Positions 34,622 through 42,933 of a stretch of 64,000 bases of DNA are shown in pieces (position 1 is the first letter of the stretch; every line of letters starts with the position of its first letter). The DNA is taken from positions 620,001-684,000 of the forward strand of contig CAKQVG010000001.1 in assembly GCA_934277695.1 (NCBI GenBank), in the 5' to 3' direction. A program made the position numbers and the translations under genes. The notes beneath the pieces were generated by a model. It searched no databases and was not told where the DNA came from. It saw nothing but the letters and a program-made list of their open reading frames with translations. The DNA is from CAG-238 sp934277695 (GTDB lineage Bacteria > Bacillota > Clostridia > Peptostreptococcales > Anaerovoracaceae).

Positions 34622-35547
34622 GTTTACCGTTAAAAGAACTTATAAAAATCGGACAGACGCAGCTTGAAGAGGCAGGGGTTGCGGATGCAGCCATCGACGC
34701 CAAGGAACTGTACTGCTTTATGATGGGGTACGACAAAGTTGCACTTATGATGCACTGGCAGGATGTACTCCAGGATAATCAGTGCGAGGCTTATTTCGAT
34801 TTGGTGCAGAAAAGAGCAGAAAGAATACCGCTCCAGCACATAACCGGAGAACAGGAATTTATGGGGCTTTCGTTCAAGGTAAATGAAAATGTGCTGATTC
34901 CAAGGCAGGATACCGAAACCATGGTTGAAGATGCAATCGAGCTTGTGAGCAGAGGAACACTTAGGCAAAATGAGTATTTAAAAGAGAAAACGATGAAGCC
35001 GGCGGCGGAAATTCTTGACCTCTGCTGCGGAAGCGGAGCAATCGGAATTTCGCTTGCAAGCAATCTTCCGAAAGCAAAAATCACGTGCTCGGACGTGAGC
35101 AGTGAGGCACTCGAAATTGCCAGACAAAATGCCGCGCAAAACAAATGCAAAGTTAAATTTGTCCAGAGCAATCTTTTTGAATCAAAGGCTTTTGCGGGAA
35201 CGCTGGGAAAGAAGAAATACGACCTTATAATCAGCAACCCGCCGTACATTGAGAGCAAGGAAATCGATGTGCTTGAACCGGAAGTCAGAGACCACGAACC
35301 CAGGCTTGCACTCGACGGTGGCGAAGACGGACTTGATTTTTACAGGATAATCGCAAGCGAGGCAGCAGCTCACTTAAAGAAAAACGGATGCCTGATGCTT
35401 GAAATCGGATATAATCAGAAAGATTCTGTCAAAGATATTCTCAGACAGACCGGGGCGTATGACAAAATCATAGGACTTTCGGATTTGACAGGAAAAGACA
35501 GAATCGTTGTTGCATCACTGAAAACAGAAGAAAAGAAACGGGGGTAA
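34618..35547 (+). CDS. prmC: release factor glutamine methyltransferase
   Basis: This 309-residue SAM enzyme methylates the glutamine of the GGQ motif in release factors. It has the N-terminal helical domain, the SAM motif ILDLCCGSGAIGISLA, and the catalytic NPPYIESKEI. Its substrate gene prfA is 1.1 kb downstream. It begins with ATGA overlap to DUF1385 and is followed in five bases by the flavoprotein gene. Confidence 0.92.
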   Translation: MSLPLKELIKIGQTQLEEAGVADAAIDAKELYCFMMGYDKVALMMHWQDVLQDNQCEAYFDLVQKRAERIPLQHITGEQEFMGLSFKVNENVLIPRQDTETMVEDAIELVSRGTLRQNEYLKEKTMKPAAEILDLCCGSGAIGISLASNLPKAKITCSDVSSEALEIARQNAAQNKCKVKFVQSNLFESKAFAGTLGKKKYDLIISNPPYIESKEIDVLEPEVRDHEPRLALDGGEDGLDFYRIIASEAAAHLKKNGCLMLEIGYNQKDSVKDILRQTGAYDKIIGLSDLTGKDRIVVASLKTEEKKRG

Positions 35548-35552
35548 AACAG

Positions 35553-36239
35553 ATGAAAATTTTGCTTATTACCGGAAGTCCGCATAAGAACGGCACGACT
35601 GCGGTTCTTGCGGCGGAATTTATAAGAGGTGCGCACCAATCGGGGCATGACGTGATAAGATTCGACGCAGCGCACAAGGATGTGCACCCTTGCATCGCGT
35701 GCGAGAGATGCCACAGTGCGGTTTCCGCATGCACTTTCCGTGATGACTTTGATGAGCTCAAAGATGAAATTATCGAGGCGGACGCAGTGGTTTTCCTGTC
35801 GCCGATTTACTATTACGGAATGACCGCACAGATAAAGACGGTAATCGACCGGTTTTACGCGATTGATTCCCAGATCCACAAAAACAAGAAGACTGCACTC
35901 ATGCTTGCATTTGCGGATACCACGATGGAATCGGCACAGGGTGCGCTCGCAAGCTTTTACGGAATGGTTGATTATTTGGAATGGGAGATCGTGGATGTGA
36001 TTGCGGCAGGAAAGAGCCAGACGCCGGAAGACATTTTGAATACAGATTTTCCTAAGCAGGCATATGAACTCGGCAGGAAGATTCTCGGAGAAGTGAAGCC
36101 CGAGGAAGACGAAAAAACGGTAACGAGCCTGAACGATTTGGTGGCAAGGCTTGCAAACTTCTCGCAGTTTGCGGAAGAAGCCCTGAAAGAGACAGAAGAG
36201 AAGGATGTTTTTCTTGATTCCGCAGATTTTCTCGAATAG
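35553..36239 (+). CDS. flavodoxin-fold NAD(P)H-dependent oxidoreductase
   Basis: This 228-residue protein has the FMN-binding start ILLITGSPHKNGTTAVLA. A cysteine motif HPCIACERCHSAVSAC follows, of the iron-sulfur flavoprotein kind, and then LSPIYYYGMTAQIKTVIDRF. It should carry FMN and move electrons; the partner is unknown. The C-terminal 50 residues are acidic and outside the core. It follows prmC by five bases but has no functional link to translation. Confidence 0.8.
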   Translation: MKILLITGSPHKNGTTAVLAAEFIRGAHQSGHDVIRFDAAHKDVHPCIACERCHSAVSACTFRDDFDELKDEIIEADAVVFLSPIYYYGMTAQIKTVIDRFYAIDSQIHKNKKTALMLAFADTTMESAQGALASFYGMVDYLEWEIVDVIAAGKSQTPEDILNTDFPKQAYELGRKILGEVKPEEDEKTVTSLNDLVARLANFSQFAEEALKETEEKDVFLDSADFLE

Positions 36240-36250
36240 AAAAAAATATC

Positions 36251-36279
36251 TTGATTTTTCGGGCGCACTATGGTATAGT
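36251..36279 (+). promoter_or_regulatory. sigma-A promoter of rpmE
   Basis: TTGATT, a 17-base spacer and TATAGT stand about 75 bases before the rpmE ATG. The leader between could hold an L31 autoregulatory structure, but I do not recognise a known one. Confidence 0.7.
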
Positions 36280-36355
36280 ATAAGGGCTGTAATGGATTTA
36301 CGGCAATACCCAAATATGCAAAGGCAGGCAGCCTGAGCAGGAAAGGAAGACGAAC

Positions 36356-36556
36356 ATGAAGGAAGGAATCCATCCTGATTATAAGGAATGTAAAGTAACT
36401 TGCGCATGTGGTAACACTTTTGTTACGAAGTCAACTAAAGAAGAATTAAGACTTGATGTTTGCTCAGCTTGTCATCCGTTCTTCACAGGTGCAGCTAAGA
36501 TGATCAATCGTGGCGGCCGTGTTGAAAAGTTCAAGAACAAATACAAACTCGACTAA
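36356..36556 (+). CDS. rpmE: 50S ribosomal protein L31
   Basis: This 66-residue protein matches the zinc-containing L31 form. The zinc cysteines are C16 and C18 (TCACGN) and C36 and C39 (CSACHPF). It ends with the family's GGRVEKFKNKY. GGAAAGGAAG lies before the ATG. It has its own promoter and terminator. Confidence 0.95.
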   Translation: MKEGIHPDYKECKVTCACGNTFVTKSTKEELRLDVCSACHPFFTGAAKMINRGGRVEKFKNKYKLD

Positions 36557-36572
36557 TAATCAGACGAAAACT

Positions 36573-36601
36573 AAACCGAAATTTTATATTTCGGTTTTTT
36601 T
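36573..36601 (+). terminator. intrinsic terminator of rpmE
   Basis: AAACCGAAAT-TTTAT-ATTTCGGTTT is a 10-bp stem with a T-run. It ends 16 bases before prfA, so prfA needs read-through or a promoter of its own. Confidence 0.85.
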
Positions 36602-36617
36602 ATGATAGGAGAATGAA

Positions 36618-37679
36618 ATGTTTGATAAACTGGATTTCATATTAGAAAAATACGAAGAACTTTCCATGAAGGTTTCCGACCCTGATGTAATTAACAATCA
36701 ACCGGTTTGGCAGAAGCACATTAAGGAAATGGGCGAAATGGAACCAATCGTAAATAAGTACAGAGAATACAAAAAGGCAAAGGAAAGCATAGCGGAGGCA
36801 AAAGAGATGCTTGAAATGGGCGACGAGGAACTTCGCGAGCTGGCAAAGATGGAAATTGCCGAGTATGAGGACGAAATTCCCAAAATGGAAGAGGAGCTGA
36901 AAATTCTCCTTCTCCCTAAGGACCCTAACGATGAGAAAAACGTTATTCTCGAAGTCAGAGCCGGAACGGGAGGAGATGAGGCGGCGCTTTTTGCACAGGA
37001 TCTTCTCAGAATGTACCTGCGTTACGCAGAAAGACGCGGCTGGAAGGCTGAAATCATGGATTCGAATACCACAGATATCGGCGGAATCAAAGAGGCCAGC
37101 GTTCTTATCAAGGGTAAAGGTGCATATTCCAGATTGAAATATGAATCCGGCACGCATCGTGTACAGCGTGTACCGGATACGGAAAGTGCCGGCAGAGTTC
37201 ATACTTCGGCGGCAACGGTAGCGGTTCTGCCCGAAGTGGATGATGTTGAGGTTGAAATTAATCCGAACGATGTCAGAGTTGATGTTTACCGCTCCTCCGG
37301 AAACGGCGGTCAGTGCGTTAATACCACGGACTCTGCGGTTCGACTTACACATATTCCTACGGGGCTTGTGGTAACCTGCCAGGATGAAAAGTCCCAGATT
37401 AAGAATAAAGAAAAGGCTTTTAAGGTTCTGCGCTCGAGACTTTACGATATGAAGCTGCGCGAGCAGAATGCGGAAATCTCCGAACAGCGCCGAAGCCAGG
37501 TAGGATCCGGTGACAGAAGCGAAAGAATCCGTACTTACAACTTCCCGCAGGGAAGAATTACGGATCACAGAATTGGAATGACGATTTACAAACTTGACAA
37601 CTTCCTCGACGGTGATATCGACGAAATAATAGATGGACTGATTACAAGTGATCAGGCCGAAAAGATGAAAAACTTTTAA
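36618..37679 (+). CDS. prfA: peptide chain release factor 1
   Basis: This 353-residue protein reads stop codons UAA and UAG. The peptidyl-release motif GGQ is at residues 230-232 (GNGGQCVNTTDSAVR). The tripeptide PDT near 186-188 matches the PxT stop-codon recognition element of RF1. Length is normal. TAGGAGAATGAA leads the ATG. It belongs to the prmC-prfA-Sua5 group that is conserved in Firmicutes. Confidence 0.95.
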   Translation: MFDKLDFILEKYEELSMKVSDPDVINNQPVWQKHIKEMGEMEPIVNKYREYKKAKESIAEAKEMLEMGDEELRELAKMEIAEYEDEIPKMEEELKILLLPKDPNDEKNVILEVRAGTGGDEAALFAQDLLRMYLRYAERRGWKAEIMDSNTTDIGGIKEASVLIKGKGAYSRLKYESGTHRVQRVPDTESAGRVHTSAATVAVLPEVDDVEVEINPNDVRVDVYRSSGNGGQCVNTTDSAVRLTHIPTGLVVTCQDEKSQIKNKEKAFKVLRSRLYDMKLREQNAEISEQRRSQVGSGDRSERIRTYNFPQGRITDHRIGMTIYKLDNFLDGDIDEIIDGLITSDQAEKMKNF

Positions 37680-37699
37680 TAATAAAGAAGATAACAGAA

Positions 37700-38725
37700 A
37701 TGTTTACAAGAATTTTCGGGACAACAACTGAAGAAATAAAACAGGCAGCAGAGATTATTAAGGAAGGTGGACTTGTTGCCTTCCCGACGGAAACCGTTTA
37801 CGGTCTCGGAGCAGATGCTCTGAATGCGGAGGCGGTGGGGAAGGTATATGCCGCGAAGGGCAGACCGTCTGATAATCCAATGATTGTGCATATATCGTCA
37901 AAAGACGATGTGCTAAAACTGACGCCGGAAATAACCGAGGATATGCAGGAACTCATGGACGAATTTTGGCCGGGGCCTCTTACCATGGTCGTTCCGGCAC
38001 TCGGAATTATACCAAAGGTTACGACCGGCGGACTGGATACCGTGGGAATAAGAATGCCGAGTGAGTCTGCAGCAGCGGAACTCATAAGCGCATCAGAAAC
38101 TCCGATTGCGGCACCGAGTGCAAATCTGTCGGGAAAACCGAGTCCGACAACTTATCAGCATGTCGTGGATGACCTTGACGGCAGAATCGACGGGATAATT
38201 GCCGGGGGAGAATGCAAAGCGGGGATCGAATCCACGGTTGTGGATATGACAGAGGAAACGCCGGTGATACTGAGACCGGGTGTGATAACGGCCGAACAGC
38301 TTTCGCAGGTACTTGGGAAGAATGTCGGTATTGACCCGGCATTGCTTGAAAAACCGGACATCTTTAACAACGGCGGACTTTTGCAGACCGATGCTTCGTT
38401 CAAGCCAAAGGCACCGGGAATGAAATACAAGCACTATGCACCAAAGGCGGAAATGATAATTTTTCAGGGAGATCCGGAGAATGTAAAACTTGCGATGGCC
38501 GAAGAAAAAATGAAAAGAAATTCTTTCGGTCAAAGAGTGGAAATAATCGTTTTTGATAATGAACATCCCGAAACTGCGGCACACGAGTTTTTTGCAAGGC
38601 TTCGTGAATGTGACAAGAAAAATGTCGATGTGATTTTGGCGGCGGCACTCAGAGAAGACGGGATTGGATTTGCGGTGATGAACAGAATGTTCAAATCTGC
38701 AGGATATAATATTAGGGAGGTTTAG
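37700..38725 (+). CDS. L-threonylcarbamoyladenylate synthase (Sua5/YwlC type)
   Basis: This 341-residue protein makes threonylcarbamoyl-AMP for the t6A modification of tRNAs. The YrdC domain begins with IIKEGGLVAFPTETVYGLGA and has KGRPSDNPMIVHI and PSANLSGKPSPT. The extra C-terminal Sua5 domain (about 235-341) includes PGMKYKHYAPKAEM. The length fits Sua5 rather than the short YrdC. It starts 20 bases after prfA and ends three bases before rpiB. Confidence 0.93.
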   Translation: MFTRIFGTTTEEIKQAAEIIKEGGLVAFPTETVYGLGADALNAEAVGKVYAAKGRPSDNPMIVHISSKDDVLKLTPEITEDMQELMDEFWPGPLTMVVPALGIIPKVTTGGLDTVGIRMPSESAAAELISASETPIAAPSANLSGKPSPTTYQHVVDDLDGRIDGIIAGGECKAGIESTVVDMTEETPVILRPGVITAEQLSQVLGKNVGIDPALLEKPDIFNNGGLLQTDASFKPKAPGMKYKHYAPKAEMIIFQGDPENVKLAMAEEKMKRNSFGQRVEIIVFDNEHPETAAHEFFARLRECDKKNVDVILAAALREDGIGFAVMNRMFKSAGYNIREV

Positions 38726-38728
38726 CAC

Positions 38729-39160
38729 ATGAAAATTGCAGTTGCGTCCGACCATGGCGGATATCTACTTAAAGAAACAGTAAAGAAGCACTTGGAAGAC
38801 AGGGGAATTGAAGTGCTGGACCTTGGAACACATTCGGAAGAATCCGTGGATTATCCGGTTTACGGCAAGCTTTGCGGAGAAACCGTGGCAAAGGGTGAGG
38901 CAGACCTGGGTGTTGTCTGCTGCGGTACGGGAATCGGCATTTCGATTGCCGCAAATAAGGTAAAGGGAATCCGCTGCGGGCTCTGCACATCAGTTGAAAT
39001 GGCGCACCTGACCAAACAGCACAACAATGCGAATATTTTGGCACTCGGAGGCAGAACCACGCAGCCTGAACTTGCCCTTGCGATTGTTGACGAGTGGCTG
39101 GACACGGAATTTGAAGGCGGCAGACATCAGAGAAGAGTGGACATGCTCGACCGGATGTAG
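38729..39160 (+). CDS. rpiB: ribose-5-phosphate isomerase B
   Basis: This 143-residue enzyme interconverts ribose-5- and ribulose-5-phosphate. It has the start IAVASDHGGYLLKE, the active-site loop VVCCGTGIGISIAANK with the catalytic cysteine, and HNNANILALGGR. Family members that act on allose or galactose phosphates look similar, so the substrate is inferred. It is embedded between the Sua5-type gene and upp. Confidence 0.92.
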   Translation: MKIAVASDHGGYLLKETVKKHLEDRGIEVLDLGTHSEESVDYPVYGKLCGETVAKGEADLGVVCCGTGIGISIAANKVKGIRCGLCTSVEMAHLTKQHNNANILALGGRTTQPELALAIVDEWLDTEFEGGRHQRRVDMLDRM

Positions 39161-39211
39161 ATTTTAATCAGTTAACAGTTAAATTTACATATATTTATAA
39201 GGAGAGAGACA

Positions 39212-39841
39212 ATGGGAAAAGTATTGGTATTTGATCATCCGTTAATTCAGCATAAGGTTACCCTTATGAGAAAGACAGAAACAAACAACAAAGAGTTTAG
39301 AGAACTCGCAAAGGAAGTTGTTACCCTTATGGGATATGAAGCGACGAGAAATCTCCCGCTTATGGACGTTGAAATTGAAACCCCGATTTGCAAAACAACG
39401 CAGAAAATGCTTAAGGGGGAAGACATTGCTATCGTTCCGATTCTGAGAGCAGGTCTTGGATTTGTGGACGGAATGCTTGCGCTTTATCCGAACGCGAAGG
39501 TTGGTCACGTTGGCCTTTACAGAGACCCTGATACACACACACCGGTGGAATATTACTGCAAGCTGCCGAAGGATATCGAAAAGAGAACGATTTTCGTAGT
39601 TGACCCGATGCTTGCTACAGGCGGATCGGCAATTGACGCAATCAATTCCATCAAAGTACGCGGCGGCAAGGATATCATTTTCATGTGTCTTATCGCAGCG
39701 CCGGAAGGAATTGAAGCACTTCAGAAAGCACACCCGGATGTTGACATCTATATTGCACAGCAGGACGAAAGACTGAACGAACATGCATACATCGTTCCGG
39801 GCCTCGGCGATGCCGGCGACAGATTATTCGGAACCAAGTAA
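39212..39841 (+). CDS. upp: uracil phosphoribosyltransferase
   Basis: This 209-residue enzyme makes UMP from uracil and PRPP. The PRPP loop is VVDPMLATGGSA, and the uracil site is AYIVPGLGDAGDRLFG at the end. Length is exact for the family. AAGGAGAGAGAC precedes the ATG. It ends 16 bases before tyrS. Confidence 0.95.
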   Translation: MGKVLVFDHPLIQHKVTLMRKTETNNKEFRELAKEVVTLMGYEATRNLPLMDVEIETPICKTTQKMLKGEDIAIVPILRAGLGFVDGMLALYPNAKVGHVGLYRDPDTHTPVEYYCKLPKDIEKRTIFVVDPMLATGGSAIDAINSIKVRGGKDIIFMCLIAAPEGIEALQKAHPDVDIYIAQQDERLNEHAYIVPGLGDAGDRLFGTK

Positions 39842-39857
39842 TTTACGGAGGAAAGCA

Positions 39858-41198
39858 ATGAAATTTGATTTTATACCGGACAGCGTAAGTCATTTTGACA
39901 ACGCTTACGATGTTTTGAAAGAAAGAGGATTTATCGAACAATCCACAAACGAAGACGAGATCCGCAAGCTGCTGCAGAATGAGAAGGTAAAGTTCTACAT
40001 CGGCTTCGACCCGACGGCAGACTGCCTGCATGTAGGACATTTCATGCAGGTCATCATCATGATGTATATGCAGAAATACGGACATACTCCGGTCGTTCTG
40101 ATTGGCGGCGGCACAGGAATGGTCGGAGACCCTTCCGGGCGTACCGATATGCGTAAGGTTATGACGATTGAAACAATTGAAAATAACTGCAACCAGTTCA
40201 AAAAGCTCTTTGACAGATTTTTGGACTTTGATGACGAGTGGGAATACGTAGGAAACGAAGGCGTTTACACGCCGGGACACCAGAACAAGGAACCGGAACC
40301 GGGCAAAGCCGTTGCCGTAAACAACGCAAGATGGCTGCGCCCGCTGAACTACATCGATTTCCTCAGAGAAATCGGCACGCAGTTCAATATCAACACCATG
40401 CTTCGCGCAGAATGCTTCAAGCAGAGAATGGAACGCGAAGGCGGACTTACGATGTTCGAACTGAACTATATGCTGATGCAGAGCTACGACTTCATGGTTA
40501 TGGCGCGTGACTTCGACGTGAAAATCGAATTCGGCGGCAACGACCAGTGGTCCAACATCATCGGCGGCGTGGATTTAACCCGCAAAATGGCAGGAAAAGA
40601 AGTTTACGGCATGACCTTCTCTCTTCTGACAAACTCCGAAGGACAGAAGATGGGAAAGACTGCAAAGGGCGCTTTGTGGCTCAACGCAGAAAAGACAAGC
40701 CCGTACGAGTTCTTCCAGTACTGGAGAAATGTTGCAGATGCTGATGTAAATAAATGCCTGAGAATGCTGACATTCCTTCCGATGGACGAAGTAAACAGAC
40801 TTTCTGCTTTGGAAGGCGCTGAAATCAACCATGCGAAGGAAGTGCTGGCTTACGAGGTAACGAAGCTGGTACACGGCGAAGAGGAAGCGAAGAAAGCACT
40901 CGACGGCGCACGCGCGGCATTCGGCGGCGGTGGAAACATGGCGAATGTTCCGACAACCAAGATGCCTCGTGAAAAATTTGAGGGCGAAGGCGTCGGCATC
41001 GTTACACTGATTAAAGAACTGGGTCTGGTGCCGAACACAAGTGAAGGCTTCAGAACCATTGAACAGGGCGGTCTGACTGTAGCAGGCGAAAAAGTCACCG
41101 ACAGAAAGATGAATGTTACCTGTGATATGTTTGATACAGACGGAAAGCTTTTGATCCAAAAAGGAAAAAAGAAATTCCATATGGTAGAACTCGGATAG
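39858..41198 (+). CDS. tyrS: tyrosyl-tRNA synthetase
   Basis: This 446-residue class I synthetase has the HIGH-like motif GFDPTADCLHVGH (residues 49-61), the KMSKS-like KMGKT, and a C-terminal S4-like RNA-binding domain (GGLTVAGEKVTDRKM). It is some 20-30 residues longer than many bacterial TyrS. GGAGGAAAGCA precedes the ATG at 39858; a frame open to 39783 lies inside upp. No T-box leader is visible. The SCIFF peptide gene follows after 16 bases. Confidence 0.95.
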   Translation: MKFDFIPDSVSHFDNAYDVLKERGFIEQSTNEDEIRKLLQNEKVKFYIGFDPTADCLHVGHFMQVIIMMYMQKYGHTPVVLIGGGTGMVGDPSGRTDMRKVMTIETIENNCNQFKKLFDRFLDFDDEWEYVGNEGVYTPGHQNKEPEPGKAVAVNNARWLRPLNYIDFLREIGTQFNINTMLRAECFKQRMEREGGLTMFELNYMLMQSYDFMVMARDFDVKIEFGGNDQWSNIIGGVDLTRKMAGKEVYGMTFSLLTNSEGQKMGKTAKGALWLNAEKTSPYEFFQYWRNVADADVNKCLRMLTFLPMDEVNRLSALEGAEINHAKEVLAYEVTKLVHGEEEAKKALDGARAAFGGGGNMANVPTTKMPREKFEGEGVGIVTLIKELGLVPNTSEGFRTIEQGGLTVAGEKVTDRKMNVTCDMFDTDGKLLIQKGKKKFHMVELG

Positions 41199-41214
41199 GA
41201 AAGGGGGACTTGAA

Positions 41215-41361
41215 ATGAAACACATCAAGACTATCGAAACACGCGACCTTGCAAAGAGCGTTGCAAACGGTGGCTGCGGCGAATGCCAGACTTCATGTCA
41301 GTCTGCTTGCAAGACTTCTTGCGGCGTAGCGAACCAGCCTTGTGAAAACAAGGAAAAATAA
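41215..41361 (+). CDS. scfA: SCIFF peptide precursor (six cysteines in forty-five)
   Basis: This 48-residue peptide has six cysteines at 21, 24, 28, 32, 36 and 43, after a leader MKHIKTIETRDLAKS. This is the SCIFF family, found across Clostridia. The radical SAM partner forms thioether links from cysteines to nearby threonine or other residues, and here C28 and C36 are set in T-S-C contexts (TSCQSACKTSCG). GGAAAGGGGGA precedes the ATG. The biological role is unknown. The maturase gene follows, separated by a terminator-like hairpin. Confidence 0.92.
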   Translation: MKHIKTIETRDLAKSVANGGCGECQTSCQSACKTSCGVANQPCENKEK

Positions 41362-41379
41362 AATCGGGCGAAAGTCTGG

Positions 41380-41418
41380 CCGCCTGTACTTGTAGAAGGG
41401 TGCAGGCGGTATTTTTTT
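41380..41418 (+). terminator. intrinsic terminator between SCIFF peptide and maturase
   Basis: CCGCCTGTAC pairs with GTGCAGGCGG (10 bp, one G-U) around a 10-base loop, then TA and seven T. The maturase binding site GGAGGAG begins at the next base, so read-through is needed for its expression. Confidence 0.8.
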
Positions 41419-41429
41419 GGAGGAGACCA

Positions 41430-42821
41430 TTGATACATCAATATAAATTAAACGGATACAATATCGTGCTGGATACCTACTCGGGCTCCATTCATGTTGT
41501 GGATGACATTGCTTATGACATCATCAGTATGTACGAGGGTGCAGGCGAAGAGGAAATCTGCTGCAAAATGCTTGAAAAATACGGCAGCTTACCGGAAGTC
41601 ACCGAGGAAGAAATCAAATCGTGTATTAGCGATGTGAAGGAGCTCGCGGATGCAGGAAAGCTTTTCGCACCGGATATTTACGAAGGAATCTCAGGCGATT
41701 TTAAGAATAATTCACGGGATATTAAAGCCCTCTGCCTGCATGTGGCGCACAGCTGCAATCTGAACTGCAGCTACTGCTTTGCGGGCCAGGGAAAATACCA
41801 AGGTGAGAGTGCCCTGATGCCGCTTGAAGTTGGCAAGCGCGCGCTGGACTTTCTGGTGGAAAACTCCGGCTCGCATACGAATCTGGAAGTAGACTTTTTC
41901 GGCGGGGAACCGCTGATGAACTGGGAAGTCGTGAAAGAACTTGTGGCATACGGCAGAAGTCTGGAAGAGTCAAATCATAAGAACTTCCGCTTCACGCTTA
42001 CCACCAACGGCGTAAATGTCGATGATGATGTCATCGAATTCTCGAATAAAGAAATGCAGAATGTGGTAATGAGCATTGACGGAAGACCCGAGGTGCATGA
42101 CCGCTTCCGTGTGGACTATCAGGGGCGGGGAAACTATGAAAAAATTGTCCCGAAATTCCTTGAGTTTGCAAAACGCAGAGGTGAGCGTGATTACTATGTC
42201 AGAGGGACTTTCACGCATGCCAATACGGACTTTGTGAATGACATATTGCATTTAGCCGATTTGGGATTCACAAAGCTTTCAATGGAGCCGGTAGTCTGCG
42301 ACCCGAAAAGCCCGTCCGCGCTGACGGAGGAGGATCTGCCGGTATTGTTCAGTGAATATGAGAGACTCGCGAAGGAAATGCTCACGCGCCGCAAGGCAGG
42401 AAAGCCGATTACCTTCTATCACTATATGATTGACTTAACACACGGACCGTGCATCTACAAACGGATTGCGGGCTGCGGCTCGGGCACGGAATACTTCGCG
42501 GTAACGCCGCAGGGAGAACTTTATCCCTGCCACCAGTTTGTCGGCGATGAGAAATACCTGATGGGAAACATTTGGGAGGGCGTTAAAAACGAAGCGGTGC
42601 AGGAAAAATTCCGCAAATGCAATGTCTATTCGCGCCGCGAATGTGACGACTGCTGGGCGAGACTGTACTGCTCGGGCGGATGTGCGGCAAACGCTTACCA
42701 CGCGGCAGGCGACATCAACGGCGTATATGAATACGGCTGCAAGTTGTTCCGTAAGAGAATGGAATGCGCAATTATGATGAAGGTTGCCGAGCAGCTTGGG
42801 GATGAACAAGTAAATATTTGA
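41430..42821 (+). CDS. scfB: SCIFF radical SAM maturase
   Basis: This 463-residue protein has a short N-terminal peptide-binding-like region, the radical SAM motif C109-x3-C113-x2-C116 (CNLNCSYCF) and GGEPLMNWE. The C-terminal SPASM domain has CGSGTEYFAVTPQGELYPCH and CDDCWARLYCSGGC for auxiliary clusters. It should install thioether bonds in ScfA. The start is taken as TTG at 41430, because GGAGGAG stands four bases upstream and no ATG fits; a GTG at 41400 lies in the hairpin. Confidence 0.92.
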   Translation: MIHQYKLNGYNIVLDTYSGSIHVVDDIAYDIISMYEGAGEEEICCKMLEKYGSLPEVTEEEIKSCISDVKELADAGKLFAPDIYEGISGDFKNNSRDIKALCLHVAHSCNLNCSYCFAGQGKYQGESALMPLEVGKRALDFLVENSGSHTNLEVDFFGGEPLMNWEVVKELVAYGRSLEESNHKNFRFTLTTNGVNVDDDVIEFSNKEMQNVVMSIDGRPEVHDRFRVDYQGRGNYEKIVPKFLEFAKRRGERDYYVRGTFTHANTDFVNDILHLADLGFTKLSMEPVVCDPKSPSALTEEDLPVLFSEYERLAKEMLTRRKAGKPITFYHYMIDLTHGPCIYKRIAGCGSGTEYFAVTPQGELYPCHQFVGDEKYLMGNIWEGVKNEAVQEKFRKCNVYSRRECDDCWARLYCSGGCAANAYHAAGDINGVYEYGCKLFRKRMECAIMMKVAEQLGDEQVNI

Positions 42822-42933
42822 ATGAAAATACGCATACTGCGAAGAATAAAATTGCGGTATGTTTTTTCTTGACGCAAGAAACAAATTCGAGTAAAATAAA
42901 GTTAGACTTTAGAATTATCGGAGAAAAGATGCT

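Noticed and set aside
35415..36407. 330-codon open frame on the minus strand
   Set aside because: It lies opposite prmC and the flavoprotein gene, both with clear family motifs; it is a shadow frame.
37305..37320. Unusual Cys after the GGQ motif in RF1
   Set aside because: GGQCVNTT is common among Firmicutes RF1 proteins and the methylated Gln is intact.
36642..37568. 308-codon open frame on the minus strand
   Set aside because: It is antisense to prfA, which has GGQ and full-length homology; no start signal.
41400..41429. GTG at 41400 as start of the SCIFF maturase
   Set aside because: It lies in the terminator stem and has no ribosome binding site; the TTG at 41430 follows GGAGGAG.
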